A stretch of 64,000 nucleotides of DNA from SAR116 cluster bacterium AG-313-A07. GTDB taxonomy: Bacteria > Pseudomonadota > Alphaproteobacteria > Thalassobaculales > Thalassobaculaceae. Positions 28,578-37,474 of the stretch are shown in pieces (the stretch's first letter is position 1; each line of letters opens with the position of its first letter). Location: assembly GCA_003284265.1 (NCBI GenBank), contig QBVV01000001.1, positions 1-64,000 on the forward strand, given 5' to 3'. The notes beneath the pieces were generated by a model, which saw nothing but the letters and a program-made list of their open reading frames with translations, was not told the DNA's origin and ran no database searches. A program made the position numbers and the translations under genes.

Positions 28578-29852
28578 TTAACGTTCGCTTTTAGAATGTT
28601 TGGTCGTGCCCAGCCGAATCCATTTAAAACCATATTTACTTGGATTTTGAGTTGAAAATAAAGATGAAGGATCAATGATAATTGGTCTTTTCATTAAGGA
28701 GTGAAGTGTTTTTAATTGGAGATTTTTATATTCAGGCCAAGGTGTAGCTAATATAAGGACGTCAGCATTTTTAAGTGCTTCAGTCGAATTATCGACCTGT
28801 TTCAACCATGACATGTTTAATAATTTTACGACCGGATCATGAACGTAGACATTGTAGTCTCTAATCTGATTGAGGAAATGAATTGCAGAAGAGTTTTTGA
28901 TACTATTTGTATTTTCTTTGTAGGCTAAGCCTAGTACAGCTACTTTTGGGTCCTGACGCTTATCTAGATCTAAGGACAAAAATTTGCGATGCAGCCAGTT
29001 TTTTTGAATTTTACTAGTCTTTAGCCAACCTTTAATTTGTGTGTTTTCAATTTTATATTGTGCTGTTAAGTCATCTAAAACACTTAAATCGCGTTCCAAA
29101 TTTCCACCAGCTAACCCTAATCCAGGTTTTAAATAAGCTTTTTTTCCAATGCGTTTATCTAGTCGGAGTGCTGGTACTATTTCTGACCAGTCCGCACCGA
29201 TAGATTCACATAATGCCGACAACATATTAGCAGTAGAGACTTGTGAAGTTAAAATGCTGTTGATAGAAATTTTTGCAATTTCGGCGCTTTCATAGCTCAT
29301 GGTTAAAACGGGACAATTGAATTTTTTTAAAACTTTAGCTAGTCTAGGATGTATTTCTTTACTAGGGTTCTCACATCCAATAATAAAGCGCTCGGGACTC
29401 AAGAAACGGTTTAAAGCTTCTCCTAAAACGAGAGTTTCTACTTGATAAAATAGACGACAGCCAGGAACATCTATACTTTTTGTAAAGCCAGGCGGTACTT
29501 GAGAAAGAATTGCTAAGACCGTATCTTTTTCCAAACAGTTTATTACGGCTTTGATTATTTTATTTACCAATGATAAGTCAGAGGAGTTTGTTTCATCCGT
29601 TGGTGTATCCGATGCGATATATATAAGCTCAGCATTTTTCAACTCTGAACAACTTTTTACAAACTTTATATTGTTGGTATTTTTGGACAGTAATTCTGTT
29701 AGTTGGGGTTCTGAGATAGTTGTATTACCTGCCTTGAGGTCCTCAACATTTATAGCGTTAGGATCCCATGCTAAAATTTGGAAGCCCTTTTCTGCTAAAC
29801 CCACGGCAGTCACCAAACCTAAATGCGAAAGTCCTGCTATCCCTATAATCAT
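28578..29852 (-). CDS. UDP-glucose/GDP-mannose dehydrogenase paralogue lacking the catalytic Cys
   Basis: A 424-residue protein with the three-part UGD layout. The N-terminal NAD domain (GIAGLSHLGLVTAVGLAE) has ETLVLGEALNRFLSPERFIIG in place of the PEFLREG block. The central helix AEIAKISINSILTSQVS keeps the Lys and Asn of the family. The segment that carries the catalytic Cys (consensus GGxCFPKD) reads LGLAGGNLERD, with Asn251 at the Cys position. The C-terminal domain has VAVLGLAYKENTNSIKNS and DVLILATPWPEY. Without the Cys thiohemiacetal, the normal four-electron oxidation to a uronate is not expected. Its start overlaps the Gfo/Idh/MocA stop by 4 bases. Confidence 0.88.
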   Translation of the reverse strand: MIIGIAGLSHLGLVTAVGLAEKGFQILAWDPNAINVEDLKAGNTTISEPQLTELLSKNTNNIKFVKSCSELKNAELIYIASDTPTDETNSSDLSLVNKIIKAVINCLEKDTVLAILSQVPPGFTKSIDVPGCRLFYQVETLVLGEALNRFLSPERFIIGCENPSKEIHPRLAKVLKKFNCPVLTMSYESAEIAKISINSILTSQVSTANMLSALCESIGADWSEIVPALRLDKRIGKKAYLKPGLGLAGGNLERDLSVLDDLTAQYKIENTQIKGWLKTSKIQKNWLHRKFLSLDLDKRQDPKVAVLGLAYKENTNSIKNSSAIHFLNQIRDYNVYVHDPVVKLLNMSWLKQVDNSTEALKNADVLILATPWPEYKNLQLKTLHSLMKRPIIIDPSSLFSTQNPSKYGFKWIRLGTTKHSKSER

Positions 29853-30772
29853 ATCTTTAGCACCGAGGTTTCAATTCTTTTCAATTCATCATAGATCCAA
29901 AGATCGTGGGAAAAATTTGTAGTTACACCGGTTGAGCATAGGAACTTGAAATGTTCATATTCGAGCAACCAAGTTGGGTCACCCTTGTCGAATTTGTAAT
30001 TTTCCTCCATAGGAGGACCGCTAGGCAAGACCCGTCTATGAATAGAAAATTCTGCTGTTCCCCATTTGCATAGTGATTTTATGTGAGCACTCCCATACTC
30101 AGCAAAAATGTCACAGGAAAAATAATTCTTCCACGACAGTAAAGTCATCTCTAATTCAATACGAGGTGTAGTATTTTGAAAGAGAACTACAGCGTGATCC
30201 GGGCTTTGATTTTCAAAATTATTCATAGAAACTAATTCTAACTTCCCTTTGACATCGCCAAACCAATATTTTATTGAGTCTAGTAAGTGTGAGCCTAAGT
30301 CAATAAGTACCCCGCTACCCTTGTCCTTCCAGACAGACCCGCGAACTAATCTAGCTGTTCCGTTGCCATAAAAAATCCTGCAAGTATAAAGCTCGCCAAG
30401 AACCTCCGATTCTAACAGCTTTTTCATCTTTATGAAGCTTGGCTCAAATCGATGATTGTATGCTGTATATATTAATATACCGGCATCACGGGCCAAAGCT
30501 TCTATTTCTGCTAGCTCTGCCTTACTTGTTGCCCATAACGGTTTTTCAACAAGAACGTGTTTTTTGTTTTTAATACAAGACCGTATTAAATTAATTTTTT
30601 CTTCATCAGGCACACAAATTAATACACCTTCATATTTGGCAGGAGAAATTTCAGAGATATGTCTATAATCGGCGTCTGAATTTGCTGGATCAACTGTTGC
30701 TATACATTCTCTTCCAGCAACCTCTTTCCTTTTATGCCCTTGTATTCCTAGACCGGCAACCAAGACTCTCAT
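29849..30772 (-). CDS. Gfo/Idh/MocA family sugar oxidoreductase
   Basis: A 307-residue oxidoreductase. The N-terminal dinucleotide motif is VLVAGLGIQGHKRK, the substrate Lys is in HVLVEKPLWA, and the active-site block is GVLIDLGSHLLDSI. These are the standard catalytic motifs, so activity is likely. It oxidises or reduces a ring hydroxyl/keto group of a sugar or sugar nucleotide with NAD(P). The ribosome site GGAGA precedes the ATG. Coupled by ATGA overlap to the dehydrogenase-like gene downstream, so the two probably act in one pathway. Confidence 0.9.
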   Translation of the reverse strand: MRVLVAGLGIQGHKRKEVAGRECIATVDPANSDADYRHISEISPAKYEGVLICVPDEEKINLIRSCIKNKKHVLVEKPLWATSKAELAEIEALARDAGILIYTAYNHRFEPSFIKMKKLLESEVLGELYTCRIFYGNGTARLVRGSVWKDKGSGVLIDLGSHLLDSIKYWFGDVKGKLELVSMNNFENQSPDHAVVLFQNTTPRIELEMTLLSWKNYFSCDIFAEYGSAHIKSLCKWGTAEFSIHRRVLPSGPPMEENYKFDKGDPTWLLEYEHFKFLCSTGVTTNFSHDLWIYDELKRIETSVLKI

Positions 30773-30795
30773 TTCTATCTCCGGGAAGAAAAAAC

Positions 30796-32343
30796 TTAAA
30801 CAAAACGTAAATTTCGTTCAGCTAGATTTATTTTTTCTAAAACGTCCTCCGGTTTCACCGGTATATTTCCTTCTTTTTCACACTCCACCGCTGCTGCAAA
30901 AGATCCCAATATCATAGCGATAGCGGGATTATTTTGCGTCAGCATTGAGAGTGTTGCATACGCTAGAAACGCATCGCCTGCTCCAACAGGATCTAGAACA
31001 GTATCTGAAAAACTATCAATGAAAAGTGGCGCCCCCAATCCAAGATAATCTGGATCACAACATGTCAGTACCCCTCTTTCCCCGAGGGTCAACATCAAAG
31101 TTTTACAATTAGTTTCTTTGTATAAATTAGAAGCTAGTGCTCTGAGATTCGAGTCTTGATCGGAAAGACTAAAACGAGCTTCCCGTTCATTTGGAGTTAT
31201 CAGGTCAAAGTTTTGGAACTCTGTGATATTTCCCCATCTACTTGCCACTTGACTATCCGCAACACGAAACACTCCTTTGGGAATGGCTCTTGTTAATTCT
31301 GGTATAGTTTGTCTGTTAAATATGCCGTGCCGGAAGTCACTAAATACTATGGCGTCAGTTTTACCCTCGCTTATTGCAACGGTAAGCTTCTTGAGGATTT
31401 GATCAGATATTTGTCGGTTATCAACTGTATCTATTTTTAATAGTCTATAACCATCAGCAACGATAGCATTTTTATACGTTGTAGGGCGCTGAAAGTCAGA
31501 ATGATAATTGACTTTTATACCCATATTATTAAGGTCATCGATGATAAATTTTTGTTTCTCATCGTCACCAAGAATTGTCGAAAAAATTACTTCCGCACCG
31601 GCAGAACGAAGATGTTTTGCTACTATGGCGGCCCCGCCCACATAGTTTTCTTGTTCCTCGTAGCGGACACTAATAGTTGGAGTTTTAGTTTGACCTCCAA
31701 TTACAGATGTCCGTGTTATTCCATCCACTATCGTATCGCCGACCACATGGACACTCTTTTTATTAATAGTTGAAAGTGTAATCCGCAGATCTTCAAGCGA
31801 AAGTTTTTCAGCTGAAAGTAATACTGCTAATTTGTCATATTTAAGTTTGGGAGGTGATAGACTAATCAGGTTACTTGACGAGTAAACTAGATCACCAGGG
31901 GTGAAAATCATTTGGCCACCATAAGATTCAACTATAGATTTTTCTAAATGTGTCTTCGGTGGAGCGCCATCTTGAATATATTCATATCCTTTTGCAAAGT
32001 AATCGGGTTTTATGAGCTCTATATTCTCCAATGGAGTACTATTTTTATCAATAATAACACAATCAACCACTTCAAAAGCGGCGATATTTAGCGCCCTTAG
32101 TTCCTCAGGAACGTGCGGTCGCAATTGCCCCTTATCTATATGAGCGTCACGGGTTATACTTACAATAAGGATATCTGCTTTTGTCTTAGCATAAATCATA
32201 TGTCGAAGATGGCCAGGGTGGACTATATCAAAAACACCATGGCACATGATTACCGTTTTTTTTCGTGGTCGCGATCCAATTATTTCTGCGATATCAGCAG
32301 AAGACTTGATTTTGTAACCGTATCTTTCCTTTAGTTCTTCCAT
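30796..32343 (-). CDS. fused nucleotidyltransferase-PfkB sugar kinase (HldE-like, domains reversed)
   Basis: A 515-residue fusion. Residues 30-165 are a cytidylyltransferase-like domain with GVFDIVHPGH (36-45) and VYSSSNLI near its end. From about 190 onward there is a PfkB-type kinase: VGGAAIVAKHLRSAGA, VADSQVASRWG, LITPNEREARF and the catalytic DPVGAGDAFLAYA (about 452). These resemble the kinase and transferase of HldE, the ADP-heptose enzyme, but HldE has the kinase first. I start at ATG 32343 (AAGGT 9 bases upstream); a TTG at 32364 is also open. It probably phosphorylates a sugar phosphate at C1 and then makes the nucleotide sugar. Confidence 0.88.
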   Translation of the reverse strand: MEELKERYGYKIKSSADIAEIIGSRPRKKTVIMCHGVFDIVHPGHLRHMIYAKTKADILIVSITRDAHIDKGQLRPHVPEELRALNIAAFEVVDCVIIDKNSTPLENIELIKPDYFAKGYEYIQDGAPPKTHLEKSIVESYGGQMIFTPGDLVYSSSNLISLSPPKLKYDKLAVLLSAEKLSLEDLRITLSTINKKSVHVVGDTIVDGITRTSVIGGQTKTPTISVRYEEQENYVGGAAIVAKHLRSAGAEVIFSTILGDDEKQKFIIDDLNNMGIKVNYHSDFQRPTTYKNAIVADGYRLLKIDTVDNRQISDQILKKLTVAISEGKTDAIVFSDFRHGIFNRQTIPELTRAIPKGVFRVADSQVASRWGNITEFQNFDLITPNEREARFSLSDQDSNLRALASNLYKETNCKTLMLTLGERGVLTCCDPDYLGLGAPLFIDSFSDTVLDPVGAGDAFLAYATLSMLTQNNPAIAMILGSFAAAVECEKEGNIPVKPEDVLEKINLAERNLRFV

Positions 32344-32347
32344 ATCT

Positions 32348-33349
32348 TCATTTACCTTTATCAAGGAAAGTAAACCAAGTTTTAGTCGCCTTTTCTATGG
32401 AGATAGGATCCCATAGAGGAGCGTGTTCCCAGTTCTCTATACAGTCCAGCATTCTAGTTACGCCAGTTTCAAAAGAAATTAGCGGTTCCCAATTTAAGTG
32501 AGTACGAATTTTTCGTATATCAGCCCAAGTACATTTTGGCTCGCCGGGACGCTCGGGGATATAGGTAATATCTCCACCAATTAGCCTGACCAGGTAATTT
32601 ATCGTCTGTGGTTTTCCTGCTCCCAAATTATAAACCTCACCATTTTTAGAAGTTTTTGCTGCAGCAAGAAAGGCTCGTGCGACATCTGAAACATAGACAA
32701 AGTCCCTACTTTGGGACCCATCACCAACAACTGTGAATGGCTCCCGTTCCAATTTTTGTTTCAGAAAAACACCAAAAACTGCACCATACAATCCTGTTGT
32801 ACGAACACGTTCTCCATAGGCATTGAAAATCCGAATACTATTTACAGGTAAATTGTAAACTTTCTGCCAGTGGAAGGCAGCCATCTCCCCTTGATATTTG
32901 CTTAGGGCATAGGGATAGCCTGGGTTGATATCATGGCCCTCTGTTGTTGGTGTTTTTGCTAATCCATAACAAGAAGATGAACCGGCATAAACAAATTTTT
33001 TTATGTTACCCGCGCGGGCACCTTCCAACATCTGAACAGTCCCAAGCACATTGATAGACATATAGTCGCTAGGCTGATCAATTGAAGGAACGATATCGCC
33101 TTTTCCTGCAAAATGAAACAAAAACTCACAATCCTTAAAGATAGAATGGGCTGAATTAATATTGCGAATATCAGCTTTTTCTATAACTAAATTTGTATCA
33201 TCTTTATGTTGATTTAGATTTTCGAGGTGTCCTCCAGAAAGATCGTCAATCACTCGCACCGCAAAATTATCCTCGATTAGAAGATCAACCATATGTGATC
33301 CAATAAAACCAGCTCCACCGGTGACAATAGCTATTGGTTTGTTAGTCAT
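32348..33349 (-). CDS. NAD-dependent sugar-nucleotide epimerase/dehydratase (SDR)
   Basis: A 333-residue extended SDR with intact motifs: IVTGGAGFIGSHMVDLLIE at the N-terminus, YAGSSSCYGLA for the Ser strand, YALSKYQGE for YxxxK, and SIRIFNAYGERVR for the substrate loop. This resembles UDP-hexose 4-epimerases and UDP-GlcNAc/GalNAc epimerases; exact chemistry is open. Its start overlaps the stop of the other epimerase gene by 4 bases (ATGA). The kinase-transferase gene begins 4 bases after its stop. Confidence 0.9.
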   Translation of the reverse strand: MTNKPIAIVTGGAGFIGSHMVDLLIEDNFAVRVIDDLSGGHLENLNQHKDDTNLVIEKADIRNINSAHSIFKDCEFLFHFAGKGDIVPSIDQPSDYMSINVLGTVQMLEGARAGNIKKFVYAGSSSCYGLAKTPTTEGHDINPGYPYALSKYQGEMAAFHWQKVYNLPVNSIRIFNAYGERVRTTGLYGAVFGVFLKQKLEREPFTVVGDGSQSRDFVYVSDVARAFLAAAKTSKNGEVYNLGAGKPQTINYLVRLIGGDITYIPERPGEPKCTWADIRKIRTHLNWEPLISFETGVTRMLDCIENWEHAPLWDPISIEKATKTWFTFLDKGK

Positions 33350-34347
33350 ACGACATTTAACGCCTTCATTTGGCGCACGTTGAAATATTGATCATCGTCA
33401 AAACTTAATGGCAGTTTATTTTCTTTGAACGCTTTACAAAGCTCTCGGACAGCATCTTCAATAGTGTATCTAGGTTCAAAACCAATCGTTTCTCTAATTT
33501 TGTCCGAATTGATATGATAAGATCTCAAATCATCGCTACTACTTTGTTCTATGCGTATATCTGCGTCTCCAGGAGTTTGCTCCTGGACAACTCTCCTTAC
33601 CAATAGGGCTATGTCCATAACAGACATATTTTGATAACCAACATTAAAAGTTTGTCCGCGTATCTTTTCCCGATCTTCGATAAGAAGCTTTTTATACAAA
33701 TCACACATGTCCTGTATATGCAGATTGGGTCTAAGTTGACTTCCTCCAAAAACGGTGATTTTTCTTCTATTAATTGCCCAGTTTGTTAATATGTTAACAG
33801 TAAGATCTAATCGCTGTCTGGGTGCAAAACCACATAGTGTTGCAGGTCGTATTACTGTGCAGACAAAATCCTCTGTTTCGTGTTTAAATAGCAAAGGTTC
33901 GCAAAGACCTTTGTATTTGTTGTACAGTGTTAAAGGAACTAACGGGTGGCTCTCCGTGACATCTCTTTCCTCCGAAACCCCATAAACAGAACTAGATGAA
34001 GCATAAATAAATCTTTTTACCCCAGCTTTTTTTGCTGATGTTACTAGAGGCTCAAAAGCATCAAAATTGATCGTTCGACTCAAGGTCTCATCTAACTCAA
34101 AACTTGCATCGTTAGAGATACATCCAAGGTGTATGACAGTATTAACGTCCTCAAAGAATTTAGGATGGAGGCTAACATCACGAATATCTGTCTTTAAAAC
34201 CTCCAAGTTTGGATCGGACAAAGGTAAGTGATGTGATCCATAAAATAAGGTGTCCAATATTCTTATACTATAGCCTAATTCAAGCAGCTGGGGGGTTAGT
34301 CTGCTCCCAACATAACCTGCACCTCCCGTTATTAGGATTTTTTTCAT
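33346..34347 (-). CDS. NAD-dependent sugar-nucleotide epimerase/dehydratase (SDR)
   Basis: A 333-residue extended SDR with ILITGGAGYVGSRLTPQLLE, the Ser strand YASSSSVYGVS, YNKYKGLCE as YxxxK, and VIRPATLCGFAPRQRLDL. Same length as its downstream neighbour but clearly a different subfamily. First gene of the six-gene sugar module, with a good ribosome site (AGAGGATGG). rppH lies upstream on the same strand with only 14 bases between, so the module may be read through from the rppH-ctpA-envC strand. Confidence 0.9.
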   Translation of the reverse strand: MKKILITGGAGYVGSRLTPQLLELGYSIRILDTLFYGSHHLPLSDPNLEVLKTDIRDVSLHPKFFEDVNTVIHLGCISNDASFELDETLSRTINFDAFEPLVTSAKKAGVKRFIYASSSSVYGVSEERDVTESHPLVPLTLYNKYKGLCEPLLFKHETEDFVCTVIRPATLCGFAPRQRLDLTVNILTNWAINRRKITVFGGSQLRPNLHIQDMCDLYKKLLIEDREKIRGQTFNVGYQNMSVMDIALLVRRVVQEQTPGDADIRIEQSSSDDLRSYHINSDKIRETIGFEPRYTIEDAVRELCKAFKENKLPLSFDDDQYFNVRQMKALNVV

Positions 34348-34361
34348 AATCCATCCTCTAT

Positions 34362-34844
34362 TTAAATTGCGGGTCTATTGGCTAAATATCCAAACTTTTT
34401 AACCACTTCTCTATATACAGGTTTCTTGAAATCAACGACAAGGGGAACTAGATCGTTTATATTGGACCATTTCCATGAACTGAATTCGGCGTGGTTAGTA
34501 TGCAAATTTATCTCATCATCAGTTCCTAAAAAGCGCATAGCAAACCAAAGCTGCTGCTGACCTTTATAATAGTTGGAAAATTTTCTATTCAAGAGCAGTG
34601 GTGGGTAATCATATCTCAACCAATCTCTGGTGTGATCGATTATTTCAACTGTTTTTATACCAGTTTCCTCCTCTAACTCCCTTAAAGCTGCGTCCACTGG
34701 TTTTTCATTATTATCAATGCCACCTTGTGGCATTTGCCATGAGTTTTGGCTTACATCATTTCGCTGTCCTAGGAATATAAGTCCGTCCTTATTAAAAAGA
34801 ACTATACCAACGCATGGTCTGTACACAGAGGGTATTGTTTTCAT
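34362..34844 (-). CDS. rppH: RNA pyrophosphohydrolase
   Basis: A 160-residue Nudix protein. The Nudix box GGIDNNEKPVDAALRELEEETGI is complete. The N-terminal YRPCVGIVLFNKDGLIFLGQR and the WQMPQGG segment are typical of RppH/IalA. It removes pyrophosphate from 5' triphosphate ends of RNA and so begins decay. Its ATG overlaps the stop of the YibQ-like gene by 4 bases. Confidence 0.95.
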   Translation of the reverse strand: MKTIPSVYRPCVGIVLFNKDGLIFLGQRNDVSQNSWQMPQGGIDNNEKPVDAALRELEEETGIKTVEIIDHTRDWLRYDYPPLLLNRKFSNYYKGQQQLWFAMRFLGTDDEINLHTNHAEFSSWKWSNINDLVPLVVDFKKPVYREVVKKFGYLANRPAI

Positions 34845-36130
34845 CGTTGACTTTGCTTATCGGCTATTGCTGTTATTGGAGCCAATGCGATACCTTTTTT
34901 CTTTAAGCTCGAGGCCCACTCACTAAGGATCTCCATTGATATTGGCAGTGGTCGCGCTATTGCGACAGCAAATTTTTTATCCATTACTATTCTTTCTAGC
35001 TCACGAAGCTTGGTCGTTATATGTTCTTGAGACGGGATCTTATCTATGAAAACATCATTGAAGGCTCTAGGAAGCTGAATATCAGACGACAACTCAGGGC
35101 CAAGGCTCTGCGATGTTGTCCGACTATCGACGTACAAAAGACCACGGTCTTTAATGGCTTTTAGAATAGGTAGTAATAATTCAGAATTAAGCGTGAATTT
35201 ACTTCCATGCGTAGATAGTAAACCCACATACCCTCCCGATTGAACCATCACATATTCTAATCGGTTAAGATTTTCAACTTCGCTAAGAGAAGTCAGCAAA
35301 GTGCTTCGGCCCGGATCGTTTCTTGGGAATCCATCTGGTTCCATTGGCAGGTCCATGAGAACTTCAAAGCCCTTCTGTCGAGCTTCTCGCACCCATTTTT
35401 TCAGTTTTGGAGATATATGAGAAAAGGAAAGTGTGATGTTTTTAGGCATCAATTTTAGTATCTGTTCAGTATAAGTTGCAGAGAGACCAAGATTATTGAT
35501 TATAATAGCAACCCGTGGCTTGCGATCAGACTGTTTAAAGTTACGAGAGTATTCTATCCATGGTTGCCGACCATCTTTTGCTATTATTGGGAGTGGACCA
35601 TTTTCTGTGTCTTCAGAAATATGCGGATAAATAATCCCTTGCATAAGATCGTTGTCAAATATTTGGCTTTCATTTTTCTCTTTTGCCCTATCAGCTATTT
35701 GATTCTTGTCATCAGCTTTTGCTTGAGTGGATAAATTAATTTCTCGGCTAGAATTCTTAGGTCTACCTTCTTCTTCTCCAAGAATATCTACTTTTAACCG
35801 AGGTTTAAGTTTATTTCTTTCTGCTATAGTTTGCTCGGAGTTTACAAATATCCAACCGCAAATAGCGCCCAGTGTTAAAAGTATTAATGTGTATATTGCA
35901 TATGATACAAATCTTTTAAAGCGTGAGCTGAATATTCTATTAAAGTAATTTCTAATACGCACCCTTTTAGATCTGGACTCATCTAGCTCAGAGGTCTCTT
36001 TATATTCTGTTGGGTTAGGGCCTTCCTGTTCCAACTCTCGCATATCAATACTAAGAGCCGGCTCCGTTGTCTCCCTTTTGGGCATGTTTAGGAGGCTCTT
36101 GAATGTCTTTATGAGCGATAAAAGCTTCAA
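34841..36130 (-). CDS. divergent polysaccharide deacetylase family protein (YibQ-like)
   Basis: A protein of up to 429 residues. After a charged N-terminal part there is one membrane anchor (about 73-95, VSYAIYTLILLTLGAICGWIF), a low-complexity linker, and a C-terminal deacetylase-like domain starting PRVAIIINNLGLSATYTEQIL and containing SFSHISPKLKKWV and VLMDLPMEP. This matches the YibQ family, which lies beside envC and gpmI in E. coli too. Periplasmic side; cell-wall role likely, exact activity unproven. The frame opens at a TTG whose last two bases are shared with the ctpA TGA (TTGA); ATG 36085 is an alternative. Confidence 0.88.
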   Translation of the reverse strand: MKLLSLIKTFKSLLNMPKRETTEPALSIDMRELEQEGPNPTEYKETSELDESRSKRVRIRNYFNRIFSSRFKRFVSYAIYTLILLTLGAICGWIFVNSEQTIAERNKLKPRLKVDILGEEEGRPKNSSREINLSTQAKADDKNQIADRAKEKNESQIFDNDLMQGIIYPHISEDTENGPLPIIAKDGRQPWIEYSRNFKQSDRKPRVAIIINNLGLSATYTEQILKLMPKNITLSFSHISPKLKKWVREARQKGFEVLMDLPMEPDGFPRNDPGRSTLLTSLSEVENLNRLEYVMVQSGGYVGLLSTHGSKFTLNSELLLPILKAIKDRGLLYVDSRTTSQSLGPELSSDIQLPRAFNDVFIDKIPSQEHITTKLRELERIVMDKKFAVAIARPLPISMEILSEWASSLKKKGIALAPITAIADKQSQR

Positions 36131-37455
36131 TTAACCAAACGCGTTTTTAAAACAGCCAACCCCTTGAGAAGATCAACAGCACGTGCCAGTTGATAATCTG
36201 TTTTTGCCATTACTTTAGCAGAGGGTCGGCCTTTGGTTTTAGATGATGCCGCTTTCTTATTTTTGTCTGTATTATCTAATGCGCCGCGCAAATCTGTCTC
36301 CCTTCTCCGCACCGGTGTTTTGTTTTTCTCAATTTTGGCAGAGTCCACAATTATATCTGGGGTAATTCCAGTTTTTTGAATTGATCGTCCTGAGGGGGTG
36401 TAATATCTGGATGTTGTTAGACGCATGGCTACCTCGCCTGTTAAGGGTACTATTGTTTGCACCGATCCCTTTCCAAATGATTGTGTGCCTAAAATAATCG
36501 CTCTCTTATGATCTTGAAGTGCTCCTGCGACGATCTCCGAAGCTGAAGCAGAACCTGTATTTATTAGTACTACTATAGGAAGTCCTGCGGATAGATCTCC
36601 TGGCTTAGCGTAAATTCTTGACGCTTTTTCAGGGTCTCTTCCTCGTGTTGATACAATTTCACCATAGTCAAGAAATATATCGCTCACTGTTATTGCTTGA
36701 TTTAAAAGACCCCCAGGATTATTTCGTAAATCCAGTATTAGACCCGCCTGTTCTCTACCTAATTGTTCTTTGAAATTTTTAAGGGCTTTTTTTAATCCTA
36801 ATGTTGTTTGAGCATTGAAGGTTGTTATTCTTATGTAACCGATATCTTCGATCGCTTCATAACGGACCGAACTTATTTTAATTATAGCGCGTTTTATTGT
36901 TAATTTAAACGGTTTAATACCCTCTCTGCGTACACCGAGAACTATTTCCTCCCCCACTGGACCCCGCATCTTGTCGACAGCTTCTCTAAGGGTTAAACCT
37001 AAAATAGCCTCATTATTTAGATGCGTTATTAAATCTCCTGGCTCTAAACCGGCTTTAGCTCCAGGTGTGTCGTCTATCGGTGAAACTACTTTGATCAAAC
37101 CATTTTCCATAGTAACCTCGATGCCTATCCCACCAAACTCTCCTTTAGTTTGGACACGCATATCTTTGAAGCTCTTTGCATTTAGAAAACTGGAATGAGG
37201 GTCAAGAGATGTTAGCATTCCATTTATTGCAGCTTCTATGAGTTGTTGGTCGGTTACTTCATCCACGTATTCTGCTCGAACGCGTTCAAACACATCACCA
37301 AACAGATTTAGTTGCCTATAGGTATCGTTAGAATAAGCATTTGATGGAGTATTCAAAACCACGATTATGGCAAAAATATATGCGACACTGTTCTTCAAAA
37401 CATCTCCCTTTAATAAACTTATAAACGTTTTTAGTGCCGTTTTATTTATTGCCAT
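36127..37455 (-). CDS. ctpA: C-terminal processing peptidase (S41 family)
   Basis: A 442-residue periplasmic protease. A hydrophobic signal segment lies at about 22-42. A PDZ domain follows (KVVSPIDDTPGAKAGLEPGDLI). The S41 catalytic core has the Ser in TGSASASEIVAGAL and the Lys in QSFGKGSVQ. It cleaves proteins near their C-termini and often controls cell-wall hydrolases; its position between the EnvC-like and YibQ-like genes fits this. The C-terminal 60 residues are basic and low in complexity. Confidence 0.95.
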   Translation of the reverse strand: MAINKTALKTFISLLKGDVLKNSVAYIFAIIVVLNTPSNAYSNDTYRQLNLFGDVFERVRAEYVDEVTDQQLIEAAINGMLTSLDPHSSFLNAKSFKDMRVQTKGEFGGIGIEVTMENGLIKVVSPIDDTPGAKAGLEPGDLITHLNNEAILGLTLREAVDKMRGPVGEEIVLGVRREGIKPFKLTIKRAIIKISSVRYEAIEDIGYIRITTFNAQTTLGLKKALKNFKEQLGREQAGLILDLRNNPGGLLNQAITVSDIFLDYGEIVSTRGRDPEKASRIYAKPGDLSAGLPIVVLINTGSASASEIVAGALQDHKRAIILGTQSFGKGSVQTIVPLTGEVAMRLTTSRYYTPSGRSIQKTGITPDIIVDSAKIEKNKTPVRRRETDLRGALDNTDKNKKAASSKTKGRPSAKVMAKTDYQLARAVDLLKGLAVLKTRLVN

Positions 37456-37474
37456 AACTTAATCGCATTCTTTT

